DNA from: Quadrisphaera sp. DSM 44207
Lineage (GTDB): Bacteria > Actinomycetota > Actinomycetes > Actinomycetales > Quadrisphaeraceae
DNA length: 64,000 nucleotides
Assembly (NCBI RefSeq): GCF_900101335.1
Contig: NZ_FNKA01000001.1
Span: 1,054,001 to 1,118,000, forward strand
Direction of reading: 5' to 3'
In this document: in pieces, positions 60,606 to 64,000 of the stretch
How positions within the stretch are numbered: position 1 is the first letter of the stretch
Layout of the letters: each line of letters begins with the position of its first letter
Position numbers and translations under genes: made by a program
The notes under the pieces: generated by a model
Database searches by the model: none
What the model was told of the DNA's origin: nothing
Seen by the model: the letters and a program-made list of their open reading frames with translations, nothing else

Positions 60606-61532
60606 TCAGCCGGGCAGCAGCAGGTCCTGCCCCGTCACGAGCGCCCACGGGCGGGTGAGGACGGCGGCCGAGGACGCGTCGAGCAGGTCCGCCAGCACGA
60701 CGCCCTGCACGCAGCCGGCGAGCGCGTTCCACACCCCCTGGGCGCCGTCGGCGGCGTCGAAGCCCGCGTCGTCGAAGGCCGGGACGGCGAGCAGCTGGGC
60801 GGCGGCGGCCGCGCGCACCCGCCCGGACACGTGCGCGGCCCACGAGGCGTCGTGCATGGCCGCGGCCCACGGGCGCCGCTCGGCGCGCACGGCGTCCACG
60901 GCGGCGCGCCAGCGCCGGCGGCCCTCGGCCCCGGTGTCGCGCACGGCGGCGAGCAGGGCCCGCAGCGCCGGCGCCTGGGGGCCGAGGTCGTGCTCGGGCG
61001 GCACGCCCGCGGCGGCGGCGCGGTGCCAGGGGGCCGCGAGCGTGCGGCGCAGGTCCGCCGGCAGCGCCCCGGCGGCGAAGGCGGCGACCGCGGCGTCGGC
61101 CAGGACGTCGACGGCGAGGTCCCGCACGTCCGCGTCGACGTCCGGGACGTCGACGACGTCGGTGCGCACCAGGCGCTCCACGGCGGCGGCGTCCCCGATC
61201 GTGCTGCGCTCCAGCGCGCTGGCGAGGGCCGCCAGCCGCCCGTCGAGGCGCCCGGCGGAGGGCTGCGCGGCGGAGGGCTGCGCGGCGCCGCCGACGGCGC
61301 TGAGGCGGGGGACGCCGGCGGCCGCGAGCTCGCGGGCGCGCCGTCCCCGCCCGGCCAGGCCGGCGCGCTCGGCCGGCGCCAGGGCGCGGCGGGGGTGGGC
61401 GGCGGCGAGGCGGTGCAGGTCCGCGGCCGCGGCCCCCAGACCGGTGAGCAGGACCTCGGCGACCTGGCGCCCGGCGGGCAGGCGCACCAGGTCGAAGCCG
61501 ATCGTGGCGGCGCTGACGAGGGTGTAGGGCAC
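60606..61532 (-). CDS. Hypothetical Ala-rich protein within the chemotaxis block
   Basis: A 308-residue protein of unknown function. It is mostly helical and rich in Ala, Arg and Leu, with no signal peptide or membrane segment. Visible stretches include SAATIGFDLVRLPAGRQVAE, WRAAVDAVRAERRPWAAAMH and a C-terminal WALVTGQDLLLPG. A GGAGG ribosome site precedes the GTG. It lies between cheW and the cheB promoter, so it may belong to the cheA-cheW transcript, although a long inverted repeat intervenes. It matches no chemotaxis family I know. Confidence 0.65.
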   Translation of the reverse strand: MPYTLVSAATIGFDLVRLPAGRQVAEVLLTGLGAAAADLHRLAAAHPRRALAPAERAGLAGRGRRARELAAAGVPRLSAVGGAAQPSAAQPSAGRLDGRLAALASALERSTIGDAAAVERLVRTDVVDVPDVDADVRDLAVDVLADAAVAAFAAGALPADLRRTLAAPWHRAAAAGVPPEHDLGPQAPALRALLAAVRDTGAEGRRRWRAAVDAVRAERRPWAAAMHDASWAAHVSGRVRAAAAAQLLAVPAFDDAGFDAADGAQGVWNALAGCVQGVVLADLLDASSAAVLTRPWALVTGQDLLLPG

Positions 61533-61615
61533 GGGCGCCTCCAGGTCGACGGGCTCGCCATGCTGCCCGCCGCACCCGCCGTCCCGCTACTGAGCGTCAC
61601 CCAGATGACGCAGAA

Positions 61616-61694
61616 CCCCCTCCGCCCCGCGTAATCTTGCACCTCCGGTCACGGGCAGCGACCGGACGCGCAAGACCACGCGGGGCGGAGGGGG
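61616..61694. repeat. Long inverted repeat with diverged family B cores
   Basis: The outer arms CCCCCTCCGCCCCGCG (61616-61631) and CGCGGGGCGGAGGGGG (61679-61694) pair perfectly. The inner arms (AATCTTGCACCTCCGGTC and GACCGGACGCGCAAGACC) are imperfect copies of the family B core. A third partial copy, inverted GATCCTGCACGCTCGG, lies near 61703-61718. It may terminate the cheA-cheW transcript. Confidence 0.75.
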
Positions 61695-61733
61695 TGTGGT
61701 GACCGAGCGTGCAGGATCACCGCGGGGTGGGGA

Positions 61734-62195
61734 TCAGGCGTTGACCGCCTTGTAGACGTCGAGGGCGAGCAGCAGCCGCCCGTCGAGCTTGTACGCGCCG
61801 CGGATCAGCTCGCGCGCCGCGCCGTCCATGGTGTCCGGCGGCGCCTCGAAGTCGCGGACGTCGACGTCGACCACGTCTGCGATGCCGTCGACGAGCAGGC
61901 TGACAGCCTCCCCGTGCAGGCGGACGACGATGACGATGGCGTCGTTGCCCTCCGGGCGCGGGGGTAGCGCGAGCCGCTCGCGCAGCTCGACCGCCGTGAC
62001 GACCTGGCCGCGCAGGTTGATCAGGCCGGCGACGGCGGTGGGCGCCAGCGGCACCCGGGTCAGCCCCTGGAAGCGCAGCACCTCCTGCACGTGCTCGACC
62101 TCGACGCCGTACAGGTCGCCGTCCAGCCAGAACGTGGCCAGCTGCGAGGTCCGGGACGCCGCCGCGGCGGCCCTCCCCAGGGTCGGTGCGCTCAT
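61734..62195 (-). CDS. cheW: Chemotaxis coupling protein CheW
   Basis: A 153-residue adaptor linking receptors to CheA. It has LATFWLDGDLYGVEVEHVQE, the conserved AGLINLRGQVVTAVELRERL and SLLVDGIADVVDVD. An 18-residue Ala/Ser N-terminus precedes the core. The ATG is one base after the cheA stop. Confidence 0.96.
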   Translation of the reverse strand: MSAPTLGRAAAAASRTSQLATFWLDGDLYGVEVEHVQEVLRFQGLTRVPLAPTAVAGLINLRGQVVTAVELRERLALPPRPEGNDAIVIVVRLHGEAVSLLVDGIADVVDVDVRDFEAPPDTMDGAARELIRGAYKLDGRLLLALDVYKAVNA

Positions 62196-62196
62196 C

Positions 62197-64000
62197 TCAG
62201 ACCTCCAGCAGGTCGGACGGGACGCCGTCGAGCGGGTCGGCCCCGGCGACGGACGTGTAGAAGGCGGGGTCGGCGGCCAGGATCGCCGCGCGGACGTCGA
62301 GCAGCTCGGTCACGCGGTCGCCGAAGACGGCGGAGCCCACGAGGCCGATGTCGTCGATGTCGCTGCGCACGGCGGCCTCGCCCTCGACGATGTCGAGGAT
62401 CTCCTCGACGACGATCGCGACGGAGCGGCCGTGGTCGGAGTAGACGACGACCTCCAGCTCCTCGTGCTCGGCGTCGCCGTAGGCGCCCAGGTGCCGGTCG
62501 AGGCGCACGATCGGCAGGATCGCGCCGCGGTACTGCACCACCTCGCGCGAGCCGACGGTCTCCACCTGGGCGGTCTTCACCTGCTCCAGGCGCGTGACCG
62601 TCTCCAGCGGGATCGCCACGCGGCGCCCGCCGCCGATCGAGGCCAGCAGCATCCGCTGCTCGCTGGCCGCGGTGGCGGCCGCGGCGGCGGAGCTGCTCTC
62701 CTGCCGCTCGCCGGCCTCGCCGCGCAGCGCGCGCCGGGCCAGGGCCTGGACGTCGAGGATCAGCGCCACGGTGCCGTCGCCGAGGATCGTGGCGCCGGAG
62801 TACAGCCCGACGGCCTTCAGCTGGTTGCCCACCGCCTTGACGACGATCTCCTCGGTGTTGATGACGCGGTCGACGATGAGCCCGAAGCGGCGCCCCTCCG
62901 AGCGCAGGACGGCGATCACGACGTGGCCGTCGTGCCGGTCGGAGGTCAGGTTCAGCACGTCGGCGAGGGTGACCAGCGGCAGCAGCTCCCCGCGCAGGCG
63001 GTACACCGGTGCGCCGCCGACGTCCTCGACGCTCGCGGCGGCCTTCTCGGCGTCCAGGGAGACGAGCTCCTGCAGGCTGACCTGCGGGATCGCGTACCGG
63101 TCGCCGGCGCACTCGACGGTCAGCGCCGGGACGATCGCCAGGGTCAGCGGGATCCGCAGGCGGCAGGTGGTGCCGCTGCCCGCGGTCGACTCGACCTCGA
63201 TGGTGCCGCCGATGGCCTCGATGTTCGTCTTGACGACGTCCATGCCGACGCCGCGCCCGGAGACGTTGGTGACCGCCGCGGCGGTCGAGAAGCCCGGCAG
63301 GAAGATCATCTGCAGGACCTCCTGGGGCGCCATGCGCGCCAGGGCCTCGGCCGTGACGAGGCCGCGCTCGACGGCCTTCGCGCCGACCCGGGCGGGGTCG
63401 ATGCCGCCGCCGTCGTCGCAGACCTCGACGAGCACCTGGCCGCTCTCGTGGCGGGCGCGCAGGGTCAGGACGCCCTCGGCGGCCTTGCCGGCGGCCACGC
63501 GCACGTCGGGGGCCTCGATGCCGTGGTCGACGGCGTTGCGCACCAGGTGCGTCAGCGGGTCCTTGACCGCCTCGAGCAGGGTGCGGTCGAGCTCGGTGTC
63601 GCGGCCGACCATCTCCAGGCGCACCTGGCGGCCGCACTGGGCGCCGAGGTCGCGCACGACGCGGGGCAGCTTGGACCACAGCGTGTCGATGGGCTGCATG
63701 CGCGTCTTCATGACGCCCTCCTGCAGCTCACCCGCGATGAGGTTGAGCCGCTGGGAGGCGCGCAGGAGCTCCATGTCGGCGCCGTCGGCGACCTTCTGCA
63801 CGATCTGGTTGCGGGTGAGCACGAGCTCGCCCGTCAGGCGCATGAGGGTGTCCAGGACGTCGACGTCCACGCGGATCGAGGAGTCCGCGGCGGTGCGCCG
63901 CGACGTGGGCAGCTCGCCGTCGGCGGCCGCGGGCCGGTTCGCCGCGGGCGCCGCCGGAGCCGGTGCCGGAGCGGGAGCCGGGGCTGGAGCGGAGGCGGGT
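62197..64000 (-). CDS. cheA: Chemotaxis histidine kinase CheA, C-terminal part
   Basis: The gene runs off the right edge; the visible part starts in a Pro/Ala linker. A dimerisation helix pair (VDVLDTLMRLTGELVLTRNQ) is followed by the ATPase with N box HLVRNAVDHGIE, G1 CDDGGGIDPARVG, G2 SGRGVGMDVV and G3 GSGTTCRLRIPL. Two CheW-like domains follow, about 130 residues each, joined by a Ser/Ala linker, instead of the usual one. The HPt domain with the phosphorylated His must lie beyond 64000. The reading frame is open to the edge. Confidence 0.94.
   Translation of the reverse strand, partial: PASAPAPAPAPAPAPAAPAANRPAAADGELPTSRRTAADSSIRVDVDVLDTLMRLTGELVLTRNQIVQKVADGADMELLRASQRLNLIAGELQEGVMKTRMQPIDTLWSKLPRVVRDLGAQCGRQVRLEMVGRDTELDRTLLEAVKDPLTHLVRNAVDHGIEAPDVRVAAGKAAEGVLTLRARHESGQVLVEVCDDGGGIDPARVGAKAVERGLVTAEALARMAPQEVLQMIFLPGFSTAAAVTNVSGRGVGMDVVKTNIEAIGGTIEVESTAGSGTTCRLRIPLTLAIVPALTVECAGDRYAIPQVSLQELVSLDAEKAAASVEDVGGAPVYRLRGELLPLVTLADVLNLTSDRHDGHVVIAVLRSEGRRFGLIVDRVINTEEIVVKAVGNQLKAVGLYSGATILGDGTVALILDVQALARRALRGEAGERQESSSAAAAATAASEQRMLLASIGGGRRVAIPLETVTRLEQVKTAQVETVGSREVVQYRGAILPIVRLDRHLGAYGDAEHEELEVVVYSDHGRSVAIVVEEILDIVEGEAAVRSDIDDIGLVGSAVFGDRVTELLDVRAAILAADPAFYTSVAGADPLDGVPSDLLEV

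Overview
The window is very GC-rich DNA. GTG starts are common, neighbouring genes overlap by GTGA/ATGA/TGATG, and several transcripts look leaderless. Together with a DUF6480 protein, LCP enzymes and an Arg(ACG)/Ser(GCT) tRNA pair, this indicates a motile high-GC actinobacterium. The gene content and order fit a Kineosporiales/Kineococcus-like organism best, but that placement is inference.

Layout. Positions 1-2.3 kb hold a methyltransferase and a regulator/exporter pair (XRE-cupin plus LysE). Positions 2.5-9.1 kb hold one leftward operon: a sugar ABC importer, a GH13 glucosidase, a CDP-glycerol transferase and a methyltransferase. Positions 9.3-13.1 kb hold an M15 peptidase, a Cys-rich copper protein and a GH3 glucosidase. 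Positions 13.1-15.4 kb form a scarred tRNA neighbourhood: a duplicated tRNA-Arg 3' half, a LysE remnant, a GAP-family membrane protein, tRNA-Arg(ACG), ribB and tRNA-Ser(GCT). Positions 15.6-18.6 kb hold LCP, DUF6480 and YbdK-type ligase genes.

From 18.7 kb to the right edge is a near-complete flagellar/chemotaxis island. Transcribed leftward from fliC are fliD, fliS, flgB-flgC-fliE-fliF-fliG-fliH-fliI, two mini-cistrons, fliJ, a lytic transglycosylase, fliK, flgD, flgE, flbD, motA, motB, fliL, fliM, fliN, fliO, fliP, fliQ, fliR, flhB, an unknown gene, flhA, an FlhF-like gene and a PilZ gene, followed by csrA as a separate unit. Rightward runs a four-gene cassette that probably makes and attaches a flagellin sugar. 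A FliA-type sigma gene (leftward) is divergent from flgN-flgK-flgL-fliW. A leftward chemotaxis block (cheA-cheW, an unknown gene, cheB-cheR-cheY-cheX-cheY and a CheX-like gene) ends the window; cheA runs off the edge.

How it works together. I find a recurring promoter, CTCAA(G/C)-N15/16-CCGAT, before the M15 peptidase, flhA, fliM, flbD, flgB, fliC, flgN and cheB, with weaker matches before flgD, the glycosyltransferase and the sigma gene itself. It resembles the FliA (sigma-28) consensus, so the island and the distant M15 peptidase probably form one regulon. Two promoters (fliM and the sigma gene) lie 7 nt from the start codon, implying leaderless mRNAs. CsrA and FliW are both present, consistent with post-transcriptional control of flagellin. 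Several families of short palindromic repeats sit in the intergenic gaps of the island and may act as terminators.
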